32,115 nt of DNA, from NCBI RefSeq assembly GCF_000308415.1, contig NZ_BAFS01000142.1, forward strand, positions 1 through 32,115, read 5' to 3'. The notes beneath the pieces are model-generated. The model was not told the origin of the DNA, ran no database searches, and saw only the letters and a list, made by a program, of their open reading frames with translations. Position numbers and translations under genes: made by a program. The stretch's first letter is position 1. Each line of letters opens with the position of its first letter. The DNA comes from Nocardia asiatica NBRC 100129. Lineage in GTDB: Bacteria; Actinomycetota; Actinomycetes; Mycobacteriales; Mycobacteriaceae. Shown here one piece after another: positions 23,499 through 31,935 of this stretch.

Positions 23499-24383
23499 GT
23501 GACTGCACAGCGCCCCTTCCGGTTCGGTGTCAACATGGTGGTCCCCGAGTCCCGGTCGAATTGGATCGAAAAGTGCCGCCGGGCCGAGGAACTCGGCTTC
23601 GACGTGATCGGCGTCGCCGATCATCTCGGTCTGCCCGCGCCGTTCCCCGCGATGATCCTGGCCGCCGAGGCGACCGAGCGGGTGCGACTGAACACCTTCG
23701 TGCTGAACACGGCGTTCTACAACCCCGTGTTGCTGGCGCGCGACGTGGCGGGCGCCGACCAGTTCACCGACGGGCGCGTCGAACTCGGGCTCGGCGCCGG
23801 TTACGTGCAGGCGGAATTCGAGGCCGCGGGCATTCCGTTCGAAAGCGGGAGCAAGCGCGTCGACCACCTGGAACAGACCGTGATCACGCTGCGCGGGTTG
23901 TTCGCCGATCCGGAGTATCAGCCGCAGCCCGCACAGCCGACCGGGCCGCCGGTGCTGATCGGCGGATGGGGTGATCGGCTGCTCGCCGTCGCCGCGCGGC
24001 ACGCCGACATCATCGCGTTCACCGGCGCGGCGGCCGCGCGCAACGGTGGGCCGCTGCAGATGGCCGGTCTCGCCGAGACCGAGGAGCGGGTCGCCTACGT
24101 GCGGGAACTGCTGGGTCCGCGACTGGACAAGGTCGAGTTCAACATCCTGGTGCAGCGGGTGGTGCCGCCCGCCGAACGCGCGAGCGTCCTGGAGGTCTTC
24201 GGCCCGGCGCTGCCGCCGGACGTCGCCGACTGCCCGGAGGACCACCCGATCCTGCTCATGGGCACCCCGGAGGAGATGGCCGACCGCCTGCGGGATCGGC
24301 GCGACCGCTACGGCATCACCTACGTCACCGTGCTCGAGGACAGCATGGAGAAATTCGCCCCCGTGATCGCACTGCTGCGCTGA
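23499..24383 (+). CDS. LLM-class F420-dependent oxidoreductase
   Basis: A 294-aa luciferase-like TIM-barrel protein. Typical parts are FRFGVNMVV at the start, AEELGFDVIGVADHLG, RLNTFVLNTAFYNPVLLARDVA, and FTDGRVELGLGAGYVQAEFEAAG. It resembles the F420-type subgroup found in mycobacteria (the MSMEG_2516-like group). It would reduce or oxidise an unknown organic substrate with F420 rather than FMN; the cofactor is inferred from the subgroup. The start is a GTG six bases after TAGACA, a -10-like box. A small G/C hairpin (24388-24404) follows the stop. Confidence 0.88.
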   Translation: MTAQRPFRFGVNMVVPESRSNWIEKCRRAEELGFDVIGVADHLGLPAPFPAMILAAEATERVRLNTFVLNTAFYNPVLLARDVAGADQFTDGRVELGLGAGYVQAEFEAAGIPFESGSKRVDHLEQTVITLRGLFADPEYQPQPAQPTGPPVLIGGWGDRLLAVAARHADIIAFTGAAAARNGGPLQMAGLAETEERVAYVRELLGPRLDKVEFNILVQRVVPPAERASVLEVFGPALPPDVADCPEDHPILLMGTPEEMADRLRDRRDRYGITYVTVLEDSMEKFAPVIALLR

Positions 24384-24664
24384 CCGGCGCCGCGCACAGC
24401 GGCGGGTTCATGACGCCTCGGACCCAACTGCCGGAGCCTGCTCGGTCGCCGGTCGGGATGGTGACGTCGGTCCCGGAAACGTGCTCGACGACGGCGCGCG
24501 CCCGGCGGCCGGGCGACGACGTCGTCGGGCAGCGTGCGGCTGGCTCAGAAGTCCCGCGCCGCAATCGATGTCGAGGACGCAACCGAGCCGGCCGCAGCGC
24601 CGATAGCAGCATCGACCAGCCGTGAACACCGGCGGATTGCGCACAATTCAGACTCGCCCGCATA
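24384..24664. other. Gene-free interval before the UvrA-like gene
   Basis: No convincing coding frame was found here. CGCCGC-GCACA-GCGGCG at 24388-24404 is a weak terminator for the LLM gene. GCCCGG-CGG-CCGGGC (24500-24514) is followed at once by the 12-bp palindrome GACGACGTCGTC (24515-24526). The last 60 bp become A/T-richer and hold TTGCGC (about 24637) as a possible -35 for the next gene. Confidence 0.45.
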
Positions 24665-24680
24665 TGTGATTTGCGTCACA
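24665..24680. promoter_or_regulatory. Perfect CRP-type site TGTGA-N6-TCACA
   Basis: The 16-bp TGTGATTTGCGTCACA is an exact match to the consensus of the CRP/FNR family, including mycobacterial Crp. It lies 45 bp upstream of the UvrA-like ATG and overlaps or abuts the likely promoter (a possible -10 CATATG at 24661-24666). Cyclic-AMP-type control of this gene is inference. Confidence 0.65.
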
Positions 24681-24724
24681 TTTACCGGAGCATTTTCGGG
24701 GGTTCGGGTGGCAAGGTGTGCGGT

Positions 24725-27040
24725 ATGCCTTTCGCCGAAACCATTGCCACGTCCGATGTCATCCGGGTGCTCGGAGCCAGTGAGCACAATCTGCGCGACG
24801 TGTCGCTGGAGATCCCGAAGAACAAGATCACCGTCTTCACCGGCGTCTCCGGTTCGGGCAAGTCCTCGATCGTCTTCGACACCATCGCCGTCGAATCGCA
24901 ACGCCAGCTCTACGCCACCTTCCCGGCGTTCATCCTCAACTTCCTGCCCCGCTACGAACGCCCGCACGCCGAGGCCATCGAGAATCTCACCGCGCCGGTG
25001 ATCATCGACCAGCAGCCGGTCGGCGGTGGCCCGCGCTCCACGGTCGGCACCATGACCGACATCTTCTCGATGGTGCGGGCCATGTTCGCCCGATTCGGTT
25101 CGCCCTCGGCCGGATTCGTCTACAACTACTCCTTCAACGTGCCGCAGGGCATGTGCCCGGACTGCGACGGGCTCGGCGTCACCGTGCGCGCGGATCCCGA
25201 TCGCCTGCTCGACCGGACCAAGTCGCTGAACGAGGGCGCGATCCTGCTGCCGGGTTACGCGGTGGGCAGCGGGGATTGGCAACTGTACGGCAGATCCGGC
25301 CGCTTCGACCCGGACAAGAAGCTGAGCGACTACACCGACGAAGAGTTCCACGACCTGCTCTACGGCACAGGCGGCAAGGTCGAGCTGACCTTCAGCAAAG
25401 GCACCTGGAAGGCGAACTACGAAGGCATCGCCACCAAATTCACCCGCACCCGGCTGCAGCGCGACACCTCCACGCTGAGCGAGAAGACCCGGGAGCAGAT
25501 GCGGCAATTCCTCACCGAAGGGGTCTGCGGGACCTGCGCGGGCGCCCGGCTCAACCAGGCGGCGCTGGCCACGAAGATCAACGGACGCAACATCGCGGAC
25601 TGGGCGCGGTTGCAGATCACCGATCTGATCGAGGTGCTCGACGAGATCACCGATCCGGCCGCGCTCGGGCTGGCCGGCGCCATCCGCACCGGGCTGCGCC
25701 GGGTGGCCGACATCGGACTGGGTTACCTGAGTCTGGATCGGCCGACCTCCACCCTCTCCGGCGGTGAGGGGCAGCGGCTGAAGATGATCAAGCATCTGTC
25801 CAGCACGCTGATCGGGCTGACCTATATCTTCGACGAGCCCAGCGTCGGGTTGCACCCGCGCGACGTCGGCCGCCTGAACGATCTGCTGAGGGCATTGCGG
25901 GACAAAGGGAACACGGTGATCGTGGTGGAGCACGATCCGGATGTCATCCAGATCGCCGACCACGTGGTCGACGTCGGACCGCGCGCGGGCGTGCACGGCG
26001 GCCGGGTGGTCTTCCAGGGGAGCTTCGCCGAGCTCCGGACGGCGGACACCCCGACCGGGGCCGGTCTGCGCAGACCTTTCCGGGTGAAGGACTCGTTCCG
26101 CACCGGCACCGGCGAACTGCTCATCGAGGACGCGACGGTGCACAATCTGAAGAAGGTGACCGTCGGGATTCCGACCGGCATCCTGACCTGCGTCACCGGT
26201 GTCGCCGGCTCCGGCAAGAGCAGTTTGATCCGGGACGTCTTCGTACCGGGTCATCCGGAGGCGATCTTCGTGGACCAGTCGCCCATCGCGGCGTCGTCCC
26301 GATCCACCCCGGCGACCTACCTGGGCTTGATGGACCCGATCCGCAAACTGTTCGCCAAGGCCACGGGGGAGTCCGCCGGGCTGTTCAGCTTCAACTCCGC
26401 CGGTGCCTGCGCGCAGTGCGAGGGTCGCGGCGTGCTCATCACCGAGATCGCCTACATGGATCCGGTGACCACCCATTGCGACGCCTGCGACGGCCGGCGC
26501 TTCTCCGATGACGTGCTGGCCCTGCGGCTGCGCGGCAAGTCCATCGCCGACGTGCTGGAGATGTCGGCGGAGGAGGCGCTCGGGTTCTTCACCGAAAAGG
26601 CGCTGCACGCCAAACTGCGCACCATGAACGAGGTGGGCTTGGACTACCTCAGCCTGGGCCAGGCGATGAGCACGCTGTCCGGCGGCGAGCGGCAGCGGAT
26701 CAAGCTGGCCACCCAGTTGCACAACACCGGCAGCGTCTACGTGCTCGACGAACCCACCACGGGTCTGCACATGTCGGACGTGGACACGCTGCTGGCACTG
26801 CTGGACGCTCTGGTCGACCGCGGCAACACCGTGGTGGTGATCGAGCACAATCTCGACGTGGTCGCGCACGCGGACTGGGTGATCGACCTCGGGCCGGACG
26901 GCGGCAAGGACGGCGGCGAGATCGTCTGCACCGGGACGCCCGCCGACCTGCTCGCGCACCCGTCCTCGCTCACCGGCGAATATCTGCGCCGGTACAAGGT
27001 GGCTGGTCAGCCGGAGGGCTCCGCCGCCGGGAACCGCTGA
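24725..27040 (+). CDS. UvrA-like ABC ATPase (UvrA paralogue/DrrC-type)
   Basis: A 771-aa tandem ABC protein. Walker A loops are GVSGSGKSS (40-48) and GVAGSGKSS (about 493-501), with ABC signatures LSGGEGQRL (about 345) and LSGGERQRI (about 652). Cysteine pairs CPDC/CGTC and CAQC/CDAC mark UvrA-type zinc modules. It is much shorter than housekeeping UvrA (about 950 aa), so it belongs to the UvrA-like/drug-resistance group that lacks the UvrB-binding module. Such proteins bind DNA or drug-DNA complexes and may protect against intercalators. ATG 24725 is chosen (AAGG eight bases upstream); an in-frame TTG at 24671 falls inside the CRP-type site. Its 3' end overlaps the regulator fragment on the other strand by 34 bp. 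Confidence 0.9.
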   Translation: MPFAETIATSDVIRVLGASEHNLRDVSLEIPKNKITVFTGVSGSGKSSIVFDTIAVESQRQLYATFPAFILNFLPRYERPHAEAIENLTAPVIIDQQPVGGGPRSTVGTMTDIFSMVRAMFARFGSPSAGFVYNYSFNVPQGMCPDCDGLGVTVRADPDRLLDRTKSLNEGAILLPGYAVGSGDWQLYGRSGRFDPDKKLSDYTDEEFHDLLYGTGGKVELTFSKGTWKANYEGIATKFTRTRLQRDTSTLSEKTREQMRQFLTEGVCGTCAGARLNQAALATKINGRNIADWARLQITDLIEVLDEITDPAALGLAGAIRTGLRRVADIGLGYLSLDRPTSTLSGGEGQRLKMIKHLSSTLIGLTYIFDEPSVGLHPRDVGRLNDLLRALRDKGNTVIVVEHDPDVIQIADHVVDVGPRAGVHGGRVVFQGSFAELRTADTPTGAGLRRPFRVKDSFRTGTGELLIEDATVHNLKKVTVGIPTGILTCVTGVAGSGKSSLIRDVFVPGHPEAIFVDQSPIAASSRSTPATYLGLMDPIRKLFAKATGESAGLFSFNSAGACAQCEGRGVLITEIAYMDPVTTHCDACDGRRFSDDVLALRLRGKSIADVLEMSAEEALGFFTEKALHAKLRTMNEVGLDYLSLGQAMSTLSGGERQRIKLATQLHNTGSVYVLDEPTTGLHMSDVDTLLALLDALVDRGNTVVVIEHNLDVVAHADWVIDLGPDGGKDGGEIVCTGTPADLLAHPSSLTGEYLRRYKVAGQPEGSAAGNR

Positions 27041-27432
27041 GTACCGGTCACCCGCAACAGTTCCAGCGCCGAGGCTTCCCGGGTGCCGGGCGCCGCCGAG
27101 TAGACCACGACTGCTTGGTCGGTGTCCGGTACCAGCAGGGTGTCGCAATCCAGGCGCAGGGATCCGACGTCGGGGTTATCGATCGTCTTGGTCGCGCTGC
27201 GCCACTGGCCCGACCGGCGCGCGGCCCACAACTGCTCGAATCGTGGGCTCCGCGAACGGAGTTCGGAGACCAAGCGCAGGAGGCCGGGATCGTCCGGGTA
27301 GCGTGCGCGGGCGCTGCGCAGGCAGGCGACCGAGAACGAGGCGGCGTTGTCGGCCTCGGCGGGCGTCATCGCGACCCGTCCCCGCTCGGTGCCGAGGAAG
27401 CGCCCATTTCGCGCCATACACTCGCGCGGGTG
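27007..27432 (-). pseudogene. C-terminal fragment of an XRE/MmyB-type regulator
   Basis: About 142 residues match only the ligand-binding C-terminal half of MmyB/MLTR-type regulators: HPRECMARNGRFL (compare the usual RxNMARLxFL), ARARYPDDPGLLRLVSELRSRS, FEQLW, then DTLLVPDTDQAVVVYSAAPGT and ALELLRVTG. The DNA-binding N-terminus is missing and the upstream bases lack coding character. An internal ATG (27417) could still give a short protein, but it would have no helix-turn-helix. A matching N-terminal fragment lies 4.1 kb upstream on the same strand (31497-31637), so both may be halves of one broken gene. Confidence 0.65.
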
Positions 27433-28262
27433 CCGGTCACCGCGGACGTGATCGGCTTCCCACAGTTCGGATTGATGGATCGATTGCGTTGCGGCGCCGA
27501 TAGTCCGTTGTAGTCGCTGCGTACAGGCAAGACGAATCCGATGCCCAGACCAGAAGTGTGAGCGTGTGAGCTTCGCGGAGCGGCTCGGTGACCTGGCCGC
27601 GGCTGGTATCAGCGTCGCGGCAGCGTGCTGACAGCCGCCTCCAATTCTCGGTTCCTCCGACGTTGATCCGCCTGGACAAGGTGGGGTTGCGATAGCCCAT
27701 TCGCGACCCCGCATTCCTTGGCGATCCGACACCGTGCTGGACGGTTACCCTCGGTCCGAGCGCGTTTGGCGGAGAGTTCGAGTTGGCAACTCCGGGCCCT
27801 GTCCTCACGCCGCGCAAGCGAATTCTGTCCAGCCATCTATCATCACGCAACCTCCCGATCACGAATTATCGACATATGGTTCTGCCGGGCCGATCAGGTG
27901 GATCGGCCGCGGGCCGGCACTCGGACGGATGCTGGCCTATGCGCGCCTGACTCGAGCACGACATCCGCATGGAGCTGGCGCCCTCAGGGTTCAACTGGGA
28001 GGAGGGAACCGGCGACCAATACTGGTTGTCCAGCCACAGGCCGTCAATTCCGTTATGCCTTGCGGTTGGCGTTGATCTTCTCGCAGAACGCCCACCCAGC
28101 ACGAGGCGTAGACCATTGCGCGAGTTCGGCGCACACGAAGATGCGATAGCCCGTGACGAACTCATCGCGCAACCCATGGGGGCTTTATGGTCGAACGCGC
28201 GGTAGCCTCGCAGCTGCTCCACTGAAAGCTCCTGCTCCGGATTAGGGCGATATCCTCGTGGG
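27433..28262. other. Degenerate 830-bp interval without intact genes
   Basis: All frames are short or have unconvincing composition, and the stretch is patchily A/T-richer than its surroundings. A short minus-strand open piece (28053-28184, with GYRIFVCAELAQW and AFCEKINANRKA) looks protein-like but has only a TTG start and no recognised family. Near the right end TATCCT (28251-28256) is the -10 of the AraC gene. The interval is probably decayed gene material. Confidence 0.45.
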
Positions 28263-29051
28263 GTGCGTTTTGTCAGGGATCGGCCGGGCGCCGCGCTCGG
28301 ACGGTTCATCGCGTATTTCTGGGCGTTGGAGGGTCTCCCGACGCGAGGGTCGGCGCGGCTGGTGCCCAGCGGAACGCTGGATCTGGTGGTCAACCTGCAC
28401 GACGACAGCGTGCTGGTGAACGGGCAGGTACACTCGGGGATAGTCGTTGCGGGAGCCTACGGTGGGCCCTTCTCATCCGACAATCCGACATTCATCTCAG
28501 CCATGGGTGTTCATTTCAAACCGGGTGGTGCACTGCCGTTTTTCTCCGCGCCGCCGGGAGAGCTCGCCGATCGACATGTCGACCTCGAAGCGCTATGGGG
28601 CCGTTCGGCTGCGCAGTTGCGTGAGCGCCTCTGCGCGGCACCCACGACAACCGATCGATTCGCTATCATGGCAGCAGCGCTGCGGTCACGGCTGCGAGAC
28701 CATGTTCCGGGACATCGCGCGGTGCCGTTCGCGCTTCAGCAACTTGCCCAGCCTGGTTGCACGGTCGGCGACGTGGCATCGAGCGTGGAACTCAGCCGCC
28801 GCCGGTTCATCCAGGTGTTCACGCGGGAAGTCGGAATGACGCCGAAGCACCTGAGCCGGGTACTGCGATTCCAGCGTTTCAGCGAACTGGCACGGCGCGC
28901 CGATACTTCCGACTATGGGCAATTGGCCGTGGCATGCGGCTACTTCGATCAAGCCCATCTCATCAACGAGGTCCGCGAGTTCACCGGCACGACACCCGTC
29001 GGCCTGAGCCGCGTAACGCAGCATTTCGAGGACCTGTACGTGCTCGGCTAG
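28263..29051 (+). CDS. AraC-family transcriptional regulator (DUF6597-type N-terminus)
   Basis: A 262-aa regulator. The N-terminal half (FIAYFWALEGLP, LVPSGTLDLVVNLHDD, GVHFKPGGALPFF) is the common sensor-like domain of this AraC subgroup. The C-terminal half is a double helix-turn-helix: TVGDVASSVELSRRRFIQVFTREVG, then HLSRVLRFQRF and LAVACGYFDQAHLINEVREFTG, the classical AraC signature. A GTG at 28263 lies six bases after TATCCT, so it is probably leaderless. The next gene, a membrane protein, starts 78 bp downstream and is a plausible target. The effector is unknown. Confidence 0.9.
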   Translation: MRFVRDRPGAALGRFIAYFWALEGLPTRGSARLVPSGTLDLVVNLHDDSVLVNGQVHSGIVVAGAYGGPFSSDNPTFISAMGVHFKPGGALPFFSAPPGELADRHVDLEALWGRSAAQLRERLCAAPTTTDRFAIMAAALRSRLRDHVPGHRAVPFALQQLAQPGCTVGDVASSVELSRRRFIQVFTREVGMTPKHLSRVLRFQRFSELARRADTSDYGQLAVACGYFDQAHLINEVREFTGTTPVGLSRVTQHFEDLYVLG

Positions 29052-29129
29052 CCAGGGGTCACATTTCTCCAATACCGATGTCGGCGCGGGTCGTAGCGTG
29101 TGGATACGCGTCGAAACGGAGAGATAGGG

Positions 29130-29780
29130 ATGATGATCGAGCAGAAGACACCGACCGCGGTGCGGACCGGTACGTTGCTGGCGTGCGGCGCCGTGGCAGG
29201 TCCGCTCTACATCGCGGTGACCGCGATCGAAGCTATGATCCGTGCGGGTTTCGACCCGACGCAGCACCGCTACAACGTGTTGTCGACCGGCGATCTCGGC
29301 TGGGTCCATCGCCTCAACTACGGAGTAGCGGGGGTCTTGATGATCCTGTTCGCAGTTGGTGTCAGCCGTGTCCTGCACGACGGGCGGATCGCGCGGTGGG
29401 TGCCGCGGCTCTTCGGGCTGTACGGGGTCGCCTATATCTGCAGCGGCCTGTTCGCTGCCGACCCGGTGATCGGGTTCCCGCAAGGAACGGTATCGGAGTC
29501 GACAACCTGGCACGGCATGCTCCTGATGGCGTCCCGTGCGGCCAGTTCCGCCTTCCTCATCGGTGCCATTGTGCTGATGGCGGGATGGTTCAGGGCCAGA
29601 GGGCTCCGCACCTGGGCGTGGTTCACCTGGGCGGTACCGATTTCCATGGCAGGCTACGAAGTAGTCGGGGCCGTGGTCGAAACCTCTGTGAGGTACCTGC
29701 TGTTCCTGATACCTGGCATCTCGATGTGGGCCTGGATCACCGCCCTTGCCCTACATCTGAACTCGAGAGCCGAGCACTGA
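29130..29780 (+). CDS. DUF998-like integral membrane protein
   Basis: A 216-aa protein with about six hydrophobic helices (TLLACGAVAGPLYIAV, NYGVAGVLMILFAVGVS, LFGLYGVAYICSGLF, AFLIGAIVLMAGWF, TWAVPISMAGYEVVGAVV, YLLFLIPGISMWAWITALAL). The pattern with HRYNVLSTGDLGWVHRLNY after the first helix and FAADPVIGFPQG in the middle is typical of DUF998 proteins, whose function is unknown. ATG 29130 follows GGAGAG by about five bases; the alternative at 29100 would lack this. It is co-directional with AraC and ends at a terminator shared with the LysR gene. Confidence 0.82.
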   Translation: MMIEQKTPTAVRTGTLLACGAVAGPLYIAVTAIEAMIRAGFDPTQHRYNVLSTGDLGWVHRLNYGVAGVLMILFAVGVSRVLHDGRIARWVPRLFGLYGVAYICSGLFAADPVIGFPQGTVSESTTWHGMLLMASRAASSAFLIGAIVLMAGWFRARGLRTWAWFTWAVPISMAGYEVVGAVVETSVRYLLFLIPGISMWAWITALALHLNSRAEH

Positions 29781-29785
29781 ACTCA

Positions 29786-29825
29786 CGGACAGGGTCGCTC
29801 ATTGCACAGTGAACGGCCCTGTCCG
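29786..29825. terminator. Bidirectional terminator between convergent genes
   Basis: CGGACAGGG (29786-29794) and CCCTGTCCG (29817-29825) are perfect 9-bp complements with a 22-base loop, placed six bases after the DUF998 stop and 88 bp from the end of the convergent LysR gene. Confidence 0.7.
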
Positions 29826-29913
29826 AGCCCTACCGTCCGGCTCACATGTTGCGGGAGCTGCGCAGGATTCGATCCCGGTAGGCCGTCGGCGAACAAACCA
29901 CGGCGGGTAACTG

Positions 29914-30792
29914 TTACAGGCGGCGGAAGTACTCACTTGCGAAGTCGGTGAACCGCTCTGCCGCGGCGGAGAAGTACGTGTCCGCGCGCCACACGAGGGT
30001 CAGGACGCGGTGGCAGTCCGGTACGTCCAGGCGCATCCACGAGCCCGGAAGATAGGCGCTGGTACTCAGGGAATACGCAGGCACCAGCCCTACGCCGAGG
30101 CCCGCGCTGATCAGGTAGCCGGTAGCTCCGGGCTCGTCGCTCTCGCAGACGTACACCGGGCGCAGTCCGGCCGTCGCGAACATCTGATCGGTCAGCTCGC
30201 GTGGCCAGTAGCCGGGGCGGGTGGTGACGAACGGTTCGCCCGCGAGTTCTTCGGGTCGCACGCATTCCCGTCCGGCGAGCCGATGTCCCGGCGGTACCCC
30301 GAGCAGCGCTTCCTCCCGCAACAGTTCTCGCGTCCGCAAGTTCGGTCCCGACAGCGGCTGGGAGGCGATACAGAGGTCGACCTCGCCTGTGTGCAGCTGT
30401 CTCGCCATGGTCGCGGCATCGGACTGGTGGAGTCGGATATCGACACCCGGGTGCCCGGCGCGGAACTCGGTGACCATCCCGGTCACCGTGAGCAGGGTTT
30501 CCGCGGCGATTGCGATGCTGCCGTGGTCGAAGCCGGCGGCATCGCCGAGTTCGCGGCGAGCGTCGTCGAGTTCTCGCAGCGCCCGGTCGACGCGGCGGAG
30601 AAACGCGGCGCCGAATCGGTTGAGTCGCAGCCCGCGCCCCACCCGATCGAACAGCGGCACGCCGAGATCGTCCTCCAGGCGGGCAATCGCGCGGCTGAGC
30701 GAGGGCTGCGCGATGCGAAGCTCGGCGGCGACCTGACTGAGGTGCTCGCGGCGGGCCACCGCCTGGAAGTAGCGGAGCTGCAACAGATCCAT
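29914..30792 (-). CDS. LysR-family transcriptional regulator
   Basis: A 292-aa LysR protein. It starts MDLLQLRYFQAVARREHLSQ and has the helix-turn-helix AAELRIAQPSLSRAIARLEDDLG, then LFDRVGRG, followed by the effector domain (GSIAIAAETLL, REEALLGVPPGHRLAG, GLGVGLVPAYS). ATG 30792 is chosen because family members begin there. An in-frame start at 30843 adds 17 unconserved residues. It is divergent from the allene-oxide-cyclase-like lipoprotein gene and is expected to control it. The inducer is unknown. Confidence 0.92.
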   Translation of the reverse strand: MDLLQLRYFQAVARREHLSQVAAELRIAQPSLSRAIARLEDDLGVPLFDRVGRGLRLNRFGAAFLRRVDRALRELDDARRELGDAAGFDHGSIAIAAETLLTVTGMVTEFRAGHPGVDIRLHQSDAATMARQLHTGEVDLCIASQPLSGPNLRTRELLREEALLGVPPGHRLAGRECVRPEELAGEPFVTTRPGYWPRELTDQMFATAGLRPVYVCESDEPGATGYLISAGLGVGLVPAYSLSTSAYLPGSWMRLDVPDCHRVLTLVWRADTYFSAAAERFTDFASEYFRRL

Positions 30793-30869
30793 TTCATAGC
30801 CTGAGCGATATGAATACATGCGAATTCTGGTCTTGGACAGCATAGAACGCCATCGGTGAAGCTGTGGCC
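30793..30869. promoter_or_regulatory. LysR/lipoprotein divergent control region
   Basis: Between the two start codons lies GAAT-N8-ATTC (30812-30827), a small dyad that includes a T-N11-A spacing (T30811, A30823) typical of LysR sites. TAGAAC at about 30844-30849 may be the -10 of the lipoprotein gene. Operator assignment is inferred from position. Confidence 0.4.
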
Positions 30870-31364
30870 ATGCACAACAACATTCGCACCAAGGCCGCGT
30901 TCACGACGTTCGTCGCCGCACCGCTCATCGCCATCGCGGTCGGCGGCTGCGGCGCGAACACGAGCGAGACCGAAGCCCGGGCGGATGATCAGGTCGAGAT
31001 CCTGGAACTCGGGGTCGAGAACGATCAGTACGCCAGTCTCGATCTCGGCCAGCCGGGGGTGAGCGTGGGCGACATGGACGTGTACTCCGGCAACGCGATA
31101 CAGGACGGCCGCACAGTCGGACGCGGGGGCGGCTCGTGCCAGACCCTTCATATCGAGGGCGAGAACATCACCACGCAGTGTTCGATCACCATGGAACTCA
31201 CGCAAGGCTCGGTAACCATGCAGTCGCAGTGGGTGAGAGGTGCGAGTCCGCTCGACATGGCCATCACCGGCGGGACAGGCGTGTACCGCGAAGCGCGGGG
31301 CACGGTCCGATTCTGGGACATCGGCACCCCGAACGAACGAGCACGTGCCGAGATCATCCGTTGA
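30870..31364 (+). CDS. Secreted lipoprotein with allene-oxide-cyclase/dirigent-like barrel
   Basis: A 164-aa precursor. The signal peptide (basic MHNNIRTKAAF, then APLIAIAVGGC) ends at a lipobox cysteine, so it is probably anchored outside the membrane. The mature part resembles the allene-oxide-cyclase-like barrel of actinobacteria: VGDMDVYSGNAI, a cysteine pair in GGSCQTLHI and TTQCSITMEL, GSVTMQSQWV, and AITGGTGVYREARGTVRFWDI (this GGTGxYxxARG motif is diagnostic). Activity is unknown; enzymatic cyclase function is not implied. A GTG at 30864 is an alternative start. It is divergent from LysR. Confidence 0.8.
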   Translation: MHNNIRTKAAFTTFVAAPLIAIAVGGCGANTSETEARADDQVEILELGVENDQYASLDLGQPGVSVGDMDVYSGNAIQDGRTVGRGGGSCQTLHIEGENITTQCSITMELTQGSVTMQSQWVRGASPLDMAITGGTGVYREARGTVRFWDIGTPNERARAEIIR

Positions 31365-31496
31365 TCCGTAGACGGTTCCACGGCGAGGACACCCGCTCAC
31401 ATGATCTCCCCGTTCGCCGTGCTGTTATCGGCAACACCGTGGGAGGGACGACGGGGTGGTCAGCATTCGACCGAAATGAGGAGTGTGTAACCGAGA

Positions 31497-31637
31497 TGTC
31501 ACCCCGGCGAGCTGGGCCACCTCCTCGCGGCGCAGCCCCGGCACCTGTCTTCGTGCTCCCGCGGGCAGGCCGACATCGCCGGGCCGCACTCGGTCGCGGG
31601 CCTGCCTGAGCAACGCGGCCAGCTCGGTTCGATCCAC
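31497..31637 (-). pseudogene. N-terminal helix-turn-helix fragment of an XRE/MmyB-type regulator
   Basis: From a GTG at 31637, 47 residues match the conserved N-terminus of MmyB-like regulators: ELAALLRQARDRVRPGDVGL, then VPGLRREEVAQLAGVT. The usual continuation (a tyrosine/leucine-rich helix such as YYVRLEQGR) is absent: homology stops sharply at about 31497 and the frame continues into unrelated sequence. It is therefore truncated. The matching C-terminal half lies at 27007-27432 on the same strand. Confidence 0.65.
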
Positions 31638-31935
31638 ATCTCGATCATGCCGCAGGCGGGTGTCGCCGGGGTGGGATCGCTGCTCCCTGGACCCCGCCGG
31701 TACGCCGGTGCCCCGACCGGGCACCGTGCGCGAAAAGCCGACGGACCAGGACCGGAACACGGACGCCGATCGGCTCGCGGGGGCCGGAAACCGCCGCACG
31801 GCATCGCGGCGGCGGGCTGGCGACGACGGCGGGCGAGACCGGCGGCCGGTCGGACGGCCCGTGTCGTCACGGCGTCGACCGCTGCGGCGCGGTGCCGCTC
31901 GACGGAGGCGAGTCGGCTCGAGCGACGGGGGTGGG
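31638..31935. other. Gene-poor interval between regulator fragment and SDR
   Basis: No convincing gene; arginine-rich frames here look like shadows of G/C-rich DNA. A perfect hairpin, GGTGCCC-CGACC-GGGCACC (31707-31725), may terminate transcription coming from the SDR gene on the right. Confidence 0.4.

Noticed and set aside
22101..24245. A 714-residue minus-strand frame across the SDR and LLM genes
   Set aside because: It spans two well-supported plus-strand genes and their promoter/operator, and has no recognisable domain.
24410..24625. Short frames on both strands before the UvrA-like gene
   Set aside because: No ribosome site, arginine/proline-rich composition and no motif; listed as gene-free.
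24545..27148. An 867-residue minus-strand open frame opposite the UvrA-like gene
   Set aside because: Low-complexity His/Asp/Val/Gln-rich composition typical of an antisense frame; the UvrA-like Walker and signature motifs are on the plus strand.
28053..28184. A 43-codon minus-strand piece (GYRIFVCAELAQW...)
   Set aside because: Protein-like composition, but only a TTG start, no ribosome site and no family; treated as a possible remnant rather than a gene.
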